IMG/VR virus record: IMGVR_UViG_3300029817_000033
Span: 1-54,638 of that record
From: a virus
Reading direction: 5' to 3' (one strand)
DNA: 54,638 bases
Part shown: positions 17,146-24,829 of the stretch, piece by piece
How the letters are laid out: each line of letters begins with the position of its first letter
How positions within the stretch are numbered: position 1 is the first letter of the stretch
Program-made: the position numbers and the translations under genes
The notes under the pieces: generated by a model
What the model saw: the letters and a program-made list of their open reading frames with translations, nothing else
What the model was told of the DNA's origin: nothing
Database searches by the model: none

Positions 17146-17823
17146 TTAGCCGACCGAGGACGAGTATCCGGGGTGGAGGACGGGGAGATGCGTCGAGTAG
17201 ATCCAGGCCAGCGAGCGCGTCGAGTCCAGAGCCGTCCCTCCCGACGTCTCGTTGCTCGTCCAGTCGTTCCACGGGCCGTTCCCGTAGTTCTGGTTCTCCA
17301 TCGCGTAGCCCTGGTAGATGAACGTCTGCGGGGCATTGGCGAAGGTGTTGTCGTCGGGACGCCACTTCGTGAACGGCGCGAGGTAGCGCTGGTAGGGGTA
17401 GTCGGAGAGCTGGGTGTTGTTGAAGATGTTGCGCGTCCAGACCTCCAGCGAGACCGGGTTGGGGTCGGTGACCTCGGCCAGGTTCGGGTAGGCGAAGCCG
17501 AGCGTCGACGCCCCGTCCAGCAGCAGCTCGCCGTTCAGCAGCAGCTCCATGAGGCACGGGTCGGGGTAGGTGATCTCCAGCGTGAGCTCCCACCACTTGA
17601 CCTTGTCGTCGTCCCTGTAGTTGATGTCGATGGAGCCGGAGGCGTCCTTGGTCGTGAACTGGTTCGCCGCCTCGATGACTGGCTTGATGTCGAGCTTCAC
17701 GAACGCCGAGTTGGCGTAGGCGCCCGTCGAGTTGGCGACCGGCGTACCGTCGCTCTGCTCTCGGCAGACCCTGATCGCGAGACCCTGGATCGACTTGCGG
17801 CCGATGAGTGCTGGGGTGGTCAT
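17146..17823 (-). CDS. Major tail tube protein candidate
   Basis: The product has 225 residues. It has TKDASGSIDINYRDDDKVKWWELTLEITYPDPCLMELLLNG, resembling tail tube or related shell proteins where an LTL strand precedes PDPxLxxLLxGG. The end has WIYSTHLPVL. It follows the 334-residue protein after nine bases. A tube protein would normally be just before the chaperones, so the call is tentative; a head decoration role is the main alternative. Confidence 0.5.
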   Translation of the reverse strand: MTTPALIGRKSIQGLAIRVCREQSDGTPVANSTGAYANSAFVKLDIKPVIEAANQFTTKDASGSIDINYRDDDKVKWWELTLEITYPDPCLMELLLNGELLLDGASTLGFAYPNLAEVTDPNPVSLEVWTRNIFNNTQLSDYPYQRYLAPFTKWRPDDNTFANAPQTFIYQGYAMENQNYGNGPWNDWTSNETSGGTALDSTRSLAWIYSTHLPVLHPGYSSSVG

Positions 17824-17832
17824 GCTGGTCTC

Positions 17833-18837
17833 CTAGTCCACTGTGGTGTCCACGAGCACGGCAGCTCGCAGCGCGCCATTCGAGTAGATCCCCCACGGAC
17901 GGTATGCCCGCCACGTGATGACGTTGTCCTGGACGATCGCTGGCGACATCTCCTCGTAGCCCTCGGGGAGAACCTCCACGGTCCCTCGGAGCAGGTAGAC
18001 CATGTCGGTGGCGAAGGCCCATTGCTGCTTGGCGTAGCGCAGCGGCACGGGTGGGTCGGTCTGGTCGATCGGGGCCGAGCCATCGAAGCCGTAGCCGGGG
18101 ATGATGAGGTTCCCGTTCGGCGTCCAGATGCGCCGAGCGCCCCCCGGCGTCGACGGCGAGCCGTCATACCGGAAGGGCACGCCGCCTCGGCTGGCCCAGT
18201 AGTTCATGAGGTAGGGGGTGCAGCAGATGACGCCCTGCCCAGCGTCCTTCTCGCCGATGGCGCCCTCCAGAGCGGCGAGCGACTCGCGCACGCCAACAGC
18301 GGCGGGGCCGACGGGGTAGTAGGGATCGACCGCGGTGAGATGCGGCTGCGTCGAGTCGATCGAGCCCGTCCACCACTGGTTCTCGACTCGCCAGCACTCG
18401 TGAGCCGCGAGGCCGCGCTGGACGCGCTGCTGAGCGTCGCTCGCCTTGTAGCCGAGCGTCGATCGCGTGTCGTCCATCGCGACCATGAAGGCCGCTCTGA
18501 CGCCGTGCTCGGGGCAGCTCCGAAGCGCGTCCGAGAAGCCGGACCCACAGGTCGGGTAGCCGTCGGCCGGGCCGACGATCTCCGGCAGGAAGTCGAAGGA
18601 GTTGACCCAGCGGTCGAACAGCGGCTCGCCGAAGACGTCGCTCGGGGGCTTCCCCGTCTGGTCATCGGCGAGGTCTGCCGGGTAGCTCGCCACGTCGATG
18701 ACGGGGCAGCTCGTGGTGAGGGACAACGGTGAGAGTGTGAGCGCTGGCGCGTTGATGACGGCGGCCGGGCCGACGGTCGGGATGTCGTAGTAGTCCTCCC
18801 AGCCGACGAACCTCTCCAGCGTCCTAGTCGGAGCCAT
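17833..18837 (-). CDS. Structural protein downstream of capsid
   Basis: The product has 334 residues. It has features of a virion protein with no motif I can name: GWEDYYDIPTVG, DAQQRVQRGLAAHECWRVENQWW, AGQGVICCTPYLMNYWASRGGVPFRY and DNVITWRAYRPWGIYSNGALRAAVLVDTTVD. The last part resembles the terminal strands of shell proteins. It lies directly after the capsid gene, separated by 57 bases. Confidence 0.55.
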   Translation of the reverse strand: MAPTRTLERFVGWEDYYDIPTVGPAAVINAPALTLSPLSLTTSCPVIDVASYPADLADDQTGKPPSDVFGEPLFDRWVNSFDFLPEIVGPADGYPTCGSGFSDALRSCPEHGVRAAFMVAMDDTRSTLGYKASDAQQRVQRGLAAHECWRVENQWWTGSIDSTQPHLTAVDPYYPVGPAAVGVRESLAALEGAIGEKDAGQGVICCTPYLMNYWASRGGVPFRYDGSPSTPGGARRIWTPNGNLIIPGYGFDGSAPIDQTDPPVPLRYAKQQWAFATDMVYLLRGTVEVLPEGYEEMSPAIVQDNVITWRAYRPWGIYSNGALRAAVLVDTTVD

Positions 18838-18894
18838 CGCTCACACCCTCTCTCTCGAAGCCCTCTTGCCTTGCCCTTCGATCCCTCTCGGGGT

Positions 18895-20754
18895 CTACAG
18901 GCCGGACCCGGCGTCCGGGCAGACCTGCCCAGACGTGATGGCGATGGCCGCTGCGTAGGTCGAGTCCGGGCAGCAGGTGTGCGTGATCGCCAGCGACTCG
19001 ACGCCCACGTAGGCGACGTTCTCGAACGACTCGCCGAACTGACGGAACTTGTTCTGGGCGGTCGTGATCGAGTCTCGGATGAGGCCGAGGTCTAGGACGC
19101 CAGCGTCCAGGTGGAGGAACGAGCCCTCCGCTGCGACGATCGAGAGGATCGTCGAGGGGAAGTCCGGCATGGCGTCGCCGGAGACGGCGAGGTCGAAGGT
19201 CTGGCCCGCGCCGGTCGGCGTGTCGATGTACCAGGTCACCGCCACGTGGAGGTTGTCGAAGTAGCCCTCGATCTCGGCGTCAGCGACGTCGAAGTTGTCG
19301 AGGCCGCCGACGGCCAGCGTGCCGATGAGGTCCACGCGCATCGCGTTCAGCGCCCAGGCCGGGAGCCAGACGTGGATCGTCAGCGCCGGGTCCGTGCGGT
19401 TCACGTTGCGGTAGTAGGCCACCGAGTGCTCGATCTGCGAGAGGAGCTGGCGAGCCGTGCCGAAGGTCTTGGCGAAGGTCATCTGCTTCGAGGCAGCGAC
19501 CATGTTCGTCAGGAGGACGGTCTCGGCCTCGCTCGCCCACTTCGCCATCGTGAGGCGCACGAAGGCGTCGACCTGCTCGGGGAACGTCCGAGCGGTCAGG
19601 TTCGAGAACTGGAGGCAGCGCCAGATGATCTCGACGTCGTACTCGATGGGGCTCGCGCAGCCCACGTCGTAGCAGAGCTTGAGACCGCCGTCGGCGTCCT
19701 CTGAGACCGTCTCGACGCCCACGGCCGAGCCGAGGTTGTTCGGGTTCGGGCTCGGGGGCGAGGCGGTGAGGTCGCCAAGGTGGGGCGGCGGGATCAGCTT
19801 GATGCCACCACGGGTCGCCGCGAACGTCGGCAGCGAGCTTGCCACTGGCCGGAGGTCCTCAGCGATCACCATGAGGTTGTAGTACGGCGCCACGGGGGCA
19901 CAGAGGCCACCGGAGGCGAGGATCGCCTCGGGCGAGACGACGGCCTGGAGCTTCGCCATGTTGCCGTCGGTGTCGTCCTTGCGGAACGTCCGCTCCTCGG
20001 GATAGTCGGCGTGGATCGAGGCGATGACGACCTCCTCGGAACCACGCATGCCACCCGAGCTGTTGCGGATGCGGTTCCAGCGCTTCGACATCGCCTCGGC
20101 GACAGCGTGGAGGTCGGGCAGGACGGAGCCAGCGCCGACGCCCTCGATGTCGGCTCCGGCCGTGATCGTCACGGGACGGGCGCCTCCGAGGCCGCCGAGC
20201 TGCGGGTCGGCCATCGGCTGTAGGTGGCCGGGCCGGAAGGCCGCGAGGCCGCGAGCCGTGGCGACCGGCTCGGTCGGGCGCTCTCGGATGGCGGTGATGA
20301 GGCCGGGCAGCGCGGTGGCGAACGCCTCGGTCGCACCGCGAGCGGCGGCTGCGGCGATGCCCTCAGCGTCGACCGGCGTCGCTGGCGCTGCCGGGGGCGC
20401 TACGGCGGCTGGCTCGACGGGCGGGGTCTCGGCAGCCGGAACGCCCACCTGGGCGTCGAGCGCGGCGAGGCGAGTCGCGATGTCGTCGGCTGGCGCTGCC
20501 GGAGCCGGGGGAGCGGCTGGCGGCTGGGCCGCGTGCTCAGCGATGACGGCCCGGACAGTCGTGAGCTGCTCGGCCATCGTCGAAAGCGAGGCGATGTCCT
20601 CGGGCGTGGACGCCGTGGGGCGCAGGGCCGAGAACTGGGCGAGGATCGTGCTCTCCAGCTCGGCCAGCTCGTCAGCGCTCAGGGCGGTGAGGTCGGGCAG
20701 GTCGGGCAGGGGGGCGAACTGGTAGCGGATCTTGCGGCTGGTGGGATCGAACAT
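18895..20754 (-). CDS. Major capsid protein with scaffold-like N-terminus
   Basis: The product has 619 residues. Residues 1-30 include RYQFAPL. Residues about 25-150 are helical and Ala/Pro-rich like a delta or scaffolding domain, then Gly/Pro linkers. The rest (about 190-619) resembles HK97-fold capsids of actinophages, with VSPEAILASGGLCAPVAPYYNLMVIAEDLRPV, FPEQVDAFVRLTMAKWASEAETVLLTNMVAASK and LTIHVWLPAWALNAMRVDLIG. By family knowledge it builds the shell, and the N-terminal part should be removed by the protease at 21518-23467. A promoter candidate lies 106 bases upstream of its ATG. Confidence 0.85.
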   Translation of the reverse strand: MFDPTSRKIRYQFAPLPDLPDLTALSADELAELESTILAQFSALRPTASTPEDIASLSTMAEQLTTVRAVIAEHAAQPPAAPPAPAAPADDIATRLAALDAQVGVPAAETPPVEPAAVAPPAAPATPVDAEGIAAAAARGATEAFATALPGLITAIRERPTEPVATARGLAAFRPGHLQPMADPQLGGLGGARPVTITAGADIEGVGAGSVLPDLHAVAEAMSKRWNRIRNSSGGMRGSEEVVIASIHADYPEERTFRKDDTDGNMAKLQAVVSPEAILASGGLCAPVAPYYNLMVIAEDLRPVASSLPTFAATRGGIKLIPPPHLGDLTASPPSPNPNNLGSAVGVETVSEDADGGLKLCYDVGCASPIEYDVEIIWRCLQFSNLTARTFPEQVDAFVRLTMAKWASEAETVLLTNMVAASKQMTFAKTFGTARQLLSQIEHSVAYYRNVNRTDPALTIHVWLPAWALNAMRVDLIGTLAVGGLDNFDVADAEIEGYFDNLHVAVTWYIDTPTGAGQTFDLAVSGDAMPDFPSTILSIVAAEGSFLHLDAGVLDLGLIRDSITTAQNKFRQFGESFENVAYVGVESLAITHTCCPDSTYAAAIAITSGQVCPDAGSGL

Positions 20755-20959
20755 CGGAAGGGCCTCCGGCAGGTTGGGAACCGTGGACGCCGATGGCCTG
20801 TCGCCGCTCGGCTCTGCCGGTCTGGGCCGACAGCAGCACCGATGACTCGGATGCGCGTAACCCTACGGAGTTCGATCGCGGATAGCAAGCATGGGGGCAG
20901 CACGCCCGCCCGGCCGGAGCCGCTGAGCAAGACGGCACGGAGCGGGGCGGGCGGCGCTC
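20755..20959. other. Gap before capsid gene
   Basis: This 205-base stretch holds no supportable gene. It contains a promoter candidate at 20860-20888 and, nearer the capsid ATG, a GGAGG ribosome binding site eight bases before the start. Confidence 0.6.
20860..20888 (-). promoter_or_regulatory. SigA-like promoter for capsid gene
   Basis: On the minus strand -35 TTGCTA (20888-20883) and -10 TAGGGT (20865-20860) are separated by exactly 17 bases. It lies downstream of a terminator hairpin and upstream of the capsid gene, so it would raise capsid expression. Confidence 0.55.
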
Positions 20960-20960
20960 T

Positions 20961-20982
20961 GCCGTAGAGGCCGGGCTACGGC
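20961..20982 (-). terminator. Hairpin terminator before capsid promoter
   Basis: GCCGTAG and CTACGGC pair (7 bp) around an eight-base loop, and the stop codon TAG of the 20976 gene is inside the stem. No T-run is present, as is common in GC-rich phages. Confidence 0.55.
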
Positions 20983-21161
20983 GATCTGTGAGCCAGGTAG
21001 CTCGTGTCGTCCTCGTCCTGGTCGTCGACATGGCGACGCCCGCGCTCGTCGACGGTGGCGTGACGGAGATGCCGGGGCACGAAGCTCGCCAGCTCTGGCT
21101 TGAACACGGTGATGGGAGGGACGCTGCGCTCCAGGATCGTGACGGACTGGCCGCGAGTCAT
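20976..21161 (-). CDS. Small charged protein
   Basis: The product has 61 residues, starting MTRGQSVTILERSVPPITVFKPEL. The second half is rich in His, Arg and Asp. The start lies three bases after the stop of the upstream gene, and the downstream hairpin overlaps the stop. No family is recognised; it lies in the head assembly block. Confidence 0.6.
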   Translation of the reverse strand: MTRGQSVTILERSVPPITVFKPELASFVPRHLRHATVDERGRRHVDDQDEDDTSYLAHRSP

Positions 21162-21164
21162 GGG

Positions 21165-21521
21165 CTACCCCCTGGGGATGATGAGCTTGCCGTTGCCCTG
21201 CACGATGTCGAGGACGTCCTGATGGACCTCGACGAGCTTCTCTCGCTGGCGATGCCGCGCCGAGCGGGCCGAGTGCCGGAGCCGGTCGGCGAGGCGGTCG
21301 GCGGCGTTCGGGTCCAGGAAGTAGGTCGACGAGCCGACGGGCGTGTGGAAGATCAGCCCGAGCAGCACGAGGTCGGCGCCTGTCCAAAGCTCGATGTCGT
21401 AGGTCGTCGGGACCGGGCTCACCGGAGTCGCCCTGACCGTGCGAGCCTCGCTCTCCAGCTCCTCGTCGACGTCGGTCTCTGTCGGCTCCGTGGCTGCCGG
21501 AGCCGGGTCTTCGTCGGTCAT
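21165..21521 (-). CDS. Small protein in head assembly block
   Basis: The product has 118 residues. An acidic, Pro/Thr-rich N-terminus (1-40) is followed by a folded part with DIELWTGADLVLLGLIFHTPVGSS and DRLADRLRHSARSARHRQREKLVEVHQDVLDIVQGNGKLI. The ATG overlaps the protease stop as ATGA. No family is recognised. Confidence 0.6.
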   Translation of the reverse strand: MTDEDPAPAATEPTETDVDEELESEARTVRATPVSPVPTTYDIELWTGADLVLLGLIFHTPVGSSTYFLDPNAADRLADRLRHSARSARHRQREKLVEVHQDVLDIVQGNGKLIIPRG

Positions 21522-23467
21522 GCTGGGTTCACTTTCTTGTCGATCTGATCGAGCAGCAGCGGCCGGATCAGCTCGTAGTTCGCCTCGATGGCCGTGAGCC
21601 GCTCATTGAGCCGGTGCCAGGCGTCCGTGCCAGGGTCGTCGTAGACCCGGCCAGCAGCGACGAGGGAGGCGACCTCGCCGTCCCGCATGAAGACGCGCGG
21701 CCGGGAGAACTCGACGAGCCCGGCGAGAGTGCCCGCGCTCGCAGCGAGCGAGAGCACGGGGAACCCAGGGGCGACGACCTGGGCGACGGCGATCAGCTCC
21801 GGCTCTGGGTAGGCGCCGATCGGACGCCAGTCGCCGGAGGGGGCGAGCGCCATGAACTCACGGAGCTGTTCCTCCGTGACCCCCGGCCGGAGCGCTCCGG
21901 CTGCCCAGATGCCGATGTCGTCCTCGCCGACGGAGACGTCGCAGACCTGGACGGCGCCGGGCCCTGCGTCGTAGTGAGCCTGGGCCATCCGCCAGTCGGC
22001 GCGCTTGTCGGCGTGCCCGGCGCCCATCGTGATCGTGCCGGTGGCCCGCCTGGAGCCGTCAGAGCAGCGGACCTTGCCCGTCATGAAGTAGGCGTAGCCG
22101 GAGCGGCTGTGCGGCGGGTTCTTCCGCTGGTTGAGGTAGCCGGTGTGCTGGCGCCCCCACTCGGCGATGTGGCCGAAGACCCGGCCGTCCTCCTCGACCC
22201 GCAGCGGCGTCGGCCTCGTGAGCTTCGGGTCGTCGAACCACTCGGGCGGCGGTTCGACCGGCGCGTGGATCGCCGAGGCGAGGAGCATCGGCTGAGGCGG
22301 CGGCTCGACTTCGGGGAGCCCCTGCGGCTCGACGATCTCCAGCTCGACGTCGATCGGGGCGATGACGCACTGAGGGAAGGCGGGGATGTTCACGACGGTC
22401 GCAGCGCAGAGGCGGTAGCTCGTGAGCAGCTCGTAGCAGTCCTGGTCGCCGAAGAGCATCTCCAGGATGTCGTTCGTCGGCGGCTGGCTGGGATCGAGGT
22501 AGACCAGCTCTGACTCGATCGGCTCGATGTCGGCCGAGACGAAGCGTGTCCCGCCCTGGAGCTTGACTTGACGGGCGCACTCCTGCCCGACGGCCGAGCC
22601 GAGGTCGAAGCTGCCCTCGGCGTAGACGAGCTGCCAGGTCTCGCCACCCTCCTTGTAGGAGATCTCCTCGATCGCCCCGACGACCTCGGAGCTGCGGTGG
22701 CCGGGCTCGTTCCTGTACTGCCAGGAGAGGCCGACCGGGAGGTTGCGGAAGTCTCCGGCGCCGACCTGGGCGGCGCGGCCGTCCGTCGTGCGGAGCCCCT
22801 CGACGAAGAGGAAGGCGTGCCAGCGCTCGGGCAGCTCGGCAGCGGCGACCTCCTCCGGCGTGAGCAGCACGAGCCCGTCGGCGGTCAGAGCCTCGACGCC
22901 CTCGGCGCTCGACGACTTCGCTGGCTTCTTGAGCGAGCCGTCGGCGTTCCAGTTGTCGGGGATGTGCGACTCGGCGTTGAGCTTCTTCGCCTGCTTGATG
23001 ATGTGGCGCCGGATCGCGTCGTGGTCGGCCCCGCCCCGACCGACAGCGTGGATCGCCTTGTCCAGCTCGCCGACGTTGCGGATCGGGTACGACCCGTCCG
23101 GCATCGCCTGGCCCTTCTTGACGGCGTCGTCTCGCTCGGCTTTGGAGATGAACGCCCAGTAGGGGGGCTCGTCGCCGATGGCGAAGTCGACCTCGTTGAG
23201 CGAGTAGATCGCCACCTGATCCTCGGTGACCCGGTCAGTCGGCGTGGCCCCGAGTTCGATCAGCTCGGCGATCGTGTGCGAGCCCTTGGCCTTGAACGCC
23301 TTGCAGGTGCAGTTCGCCATCTGGCAGGCGCCGGAGTTCGCCCCGGCTGCGAGGTTGGCGTGAGCGCTCGCAGCGTGGCTACAGGTGCACATCGCTCCGT
23401 TGGGCACGTCGCCAGCAGCGAACGGCTCTGGCTCGTCGTCGAGGGGGGCGAACTGGTAGCGCCTCAT
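21518..23467 (-). CDS. Capsid maturation protease
   Basis: The product has 649 residues. It opens with MRRYQFAPL, shared with the capsid, then a Cys/His cluster with CTCSHAASAH and CTCKAF that looks like a zinc site (about 25-60). Residues about 215-380 match the phage prohead protease type seen in actinophages (ERWHAFLFVEGLRTTDGR; GGTRFVSADIEPIE). Residues about 430-570 carry the conserved block GHIAEWGRQHTG, YAYFMTGKV, TGTITMGAGHADKR and GIWAAGALRPGVTEEQLREF. By family knowledge it trims capsid and scaffold segments. It overlaps the next gene as ATGA. Confidence 0.85.
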   Translation of the reverse strand: MRRYQFAPLDDEPEPFAAGDVPNGAMCTCSHAASAHANLAAGANSGACQMANCTCKAFKAKGSHTIAELIELGATPTDRVTEDQVAIYSLNEVDFAIGDEPPYWAFISKAERDDAVKKGQAMPDGSYPIRNVGELDKAIHAVGRGGADHDAIRRHIIKQAKKLNAESHIPDNWNADGSLKKPAKSSSAEGVEALTADGLVLLTPEEVAAAELPERWHAFLFVEGLRTTDGRAAQVGAGDFRNLPVGLSWQYRNEPGHRSSEVVGAIEEISYKEGGETWQLVYAEGSFDLGSAVGQECARQVKLQGGTRFVSADIEPIESELVYLDPSQPPTNDILEMLFGDQDCYELLTSYRLCAATVVNIPAFPQCVIAPIDVELEIVEPQGLPEVEPPPQPMLLASAIHAPVEPPPEWFDDPKLTRPTPLRVEEDGRVFGHIAEWGRQHTGYLNQRKNPPHSRSGYAYFMTGKVRCSDGSRRATGTITMGAGHADKRADWRMAQAHYDAGPGAVQVCDVSVGEDDIGIWAAGALRPGVTEEQLREFMALAPSGDWRPIGAYPEPELIAVAQVVAPGFPVLSLAASAGTLAGLVEFSRPRVFMRDGEVASLVAAGRVYDDPGTDAWHRLNERLTAIEANYELIRPLLLDQIDKKVNPA

Positions 23468-23509
23468 CGGGGGCTCCTCTCAGCCGTTAACGGCATGGCA
23501 GCACGCGCG

Positions 23510-23526
23510 CACCATACCTCACGGCG
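23510..23526 (-). promoter_or_regulatory. Variant promoter-like box before protease
   Basis: On the minus strand it reads CGCCGTGAGGTATGGTG, close to the repeated box at 8903 and 27676. TATGGT fits TANNNT. It is 43 bases upstream of the protease ATG, which has its own GAGAGGAGC ribosome binding site. Confidence 0.4.
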
Positions 23527-23554
23527 AACGGCGAGAGGGGGAAGGAGTCTCAGC

Positions 23555-23597
23555 CGCTCGGCGAGTCACTCTCTTGCGAGAGCCCGCCCGCCGAGCG
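23555..23597 (-). terminator. Nested hairpin, likely terminator
   Basis: CGCTCGGCG and CGCCGAGCG form a perfect 9-bp stem. Its loop holds a second small stem (CTCTC with GAGAG). It lies 136 bases downstream of the 23733 gene, suggesting it ends the terminase-portal transcript. Confidence 0.5.
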
Positions 23598-23732
23598 ACT
23601 GCGATCACTCGGGGCCTGATCGGGGCCCTGAGCTGGGGCTGAGTGAGCGCTCATGAGGACCACTCTTGCGAGCGACTGTCCTCGGGCTCAGCCCGTGAGA
23701 GCAGCGTAGCGCGTTAACGCTATTCGGGGCAG

Positions 23733-24062
23733 TTACGCCGCCAGCAGCTCGCCGTTGCGGAGGTAGCCGTGCCAGCTCGGCGCGTTCTTCGGGTTCGGGT
23801 TGATGAGGATGGACGGCGAGAGCGTGAGGAAGGGAGGCTCGCCGGAGCGCTGCCAGTAGCGGCCGGGGAGCCCCTTGCTGGCTGGGCAGTCGATGCAGAA
23901 GATCCCGGCCGGGGTCATCACGATCAGGTGAGGCATCGGTCTCGGGCTCGTGTCGTTCGCTCGGCGCCCGTGCGTCCACTCGTGCATCGCCCCGACGTTC
24001 GGTCGCCCGCTGCCGTCGGCCAGCCAGAGGTCGTCGAAGGACTCGGCCAGGAAGCAGATCAC
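23733..24062 (-). CDS. DUF6527-like small protein
   Basis: The product has 109 residues from a GTG at 24062 that overlaps the MuF stop as GTGA. The second half has IFCIDCPASKGLPGRYWQ, then PFLTLSPSILINPNPKNAPSWHGYLRNGELLAA, which fits the TLSPSI and WHGYLRNG pattern of DUF6527 proteins. That match is from memory. A MHEWTHG segment lies near the middle but is not a true HExxH. Function is not known. Confidence 0.5.
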   Translation of the reverse strand: MICFLAESFDDLWLADGSGRPNVGAMHEWTHGRRANDTSPRPMPHLIVMTPAGIFCIDCPASKGLPGRYWQRSGEPPFLTLSPSILINPNPKNAPSWHGYLRNGELLAA

Positions 24063-24829
24063 GGCATGACGGAGGGCGGGGCGGTCGCCCCACCGCCCCA
24101 TCCGGTGTCGTAGACGAGCACGCACCGGCAGTTCGCCGCCATCGCGTCCGAGAGGTTGGGGTCGCCGGGGTAGGCGGCCGACTCGCCCCCGACGTTGAAG
24201 TAGCCGTCGACCGGCACGGTCGTCTGGTCGATCGCCGCGTGCTCTGGGCGCACCTTGTCGTCCTCCATCGTCTGCCAGGTCTTCGAGCCCCCGACATACT
24301 GGCCCTGCGAGTAGCTGGAGTCGCCGAGCACGACGGCCTGGCTCACGGCGTTCGAGACGTGGTCCATCAGCCGGGAGACCATGAGCCCTCGTCCATCGGC
24401 TCCGGCGAAGACGCCGTCGAGCGAGGTCGCGAGGTCGCTCGCGCTCGCGCTCGTCGTGATCGCCGTCACCATCGCCTGCCCGATCTGCCCGCCGACCTCG
24501 GTCGCCGTCGTCGCGATCGAGTCGAGACCGGCCGCGATGATCTCCTGGATGCCCTGGGCCGTCATGACGGCTCCGAAGCCAGCGAGCGCGGCTGGCACCG
24601 CTGCCATCGCCTTCGAGGCGAGTTCCTTGAGCAGGCGCTCGGCCACCGGCATGATCGTCGACTGGACCCGGTCGTCCCAGGTCGTCGTGTCCCAGGGGTC
24701 GGGCCCCGGCGTGCCGGGCTGGATCGCCGGTAGGTGCTTCTTGTGCTCGGCGACGGCCTTCTCGAACGCCGCTTGCAACTCGGCCTCCAGCCGAGCGATC
24801 TCGGCGCGGTCGATGATCGCCTGGCTCAC
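24059..24829 (-). CDS. MuF-like minor capsid protein
   Basis: The product has 256 residues from a GTG at 24829 overlapping the portal stop as GTGA. The N-terminal half is helical with coiled-coil character. The C-terminal part has the MuF signature: TWQTMEDDKVRPEHAAIDQ, VDGYFNVGGESAAYPGDP and MAANCRCVLVY. By family knowledge it sits inside the head near the portal and can be injected or help assembly. The much longer open frame upstream is a shadow of the portal gene. Confidence 0.82.
   Translation of the reverse strand: MSQAIIDRAEIARLEAELQAAFEKAVAEHKKHLPAIQPGTPGPDPWDTTTWDDRVQSTIMPVAERLLKELASKAMAAVPAALAGFGAVMTAQGIQEIIAAGLDSIATTATEVGGQIGQAMVTAITTSASASDLATSLDGVFAGADGRGLMVSRLMDHVSNAVSQAVVLGDSSYSQGQYVGGSKTWQTMEDDKVRPEHAAIDQTTVPVDGYFNVGGESAAYPGDPNLSDAMAANCRCVLVYDTGWGGGATAPPSVMP

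Larger units (their letters stand above)
23468..23732. other. Structured non-coding gap upstream of protease
   Basis: These 265 bases hold no gene I can support; a 34-codon frame from 23654 lacks a ribosome binding site. The stretch contains a nested hairpin at 23555-23597, further GC-rich inverted repeats, palindromic TTAAC-type boxes near 23488 and 23722, and a box at 23510-23526 similar to the repeated promoter-like element. Confidence 0.6.

Noticed and set aside
16331-18022. A 563-codon open frame across the tail-tube candidate
   Set aside because: Its first half is out of frame with the 17146 gene; the ATG at 17131 has a good ribosome binding site.
23552-23654. 34-codon frame in the protease gap
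   Set aside because: No ribosome binding site, no overlap with neighbours, and it runs through hairpins.
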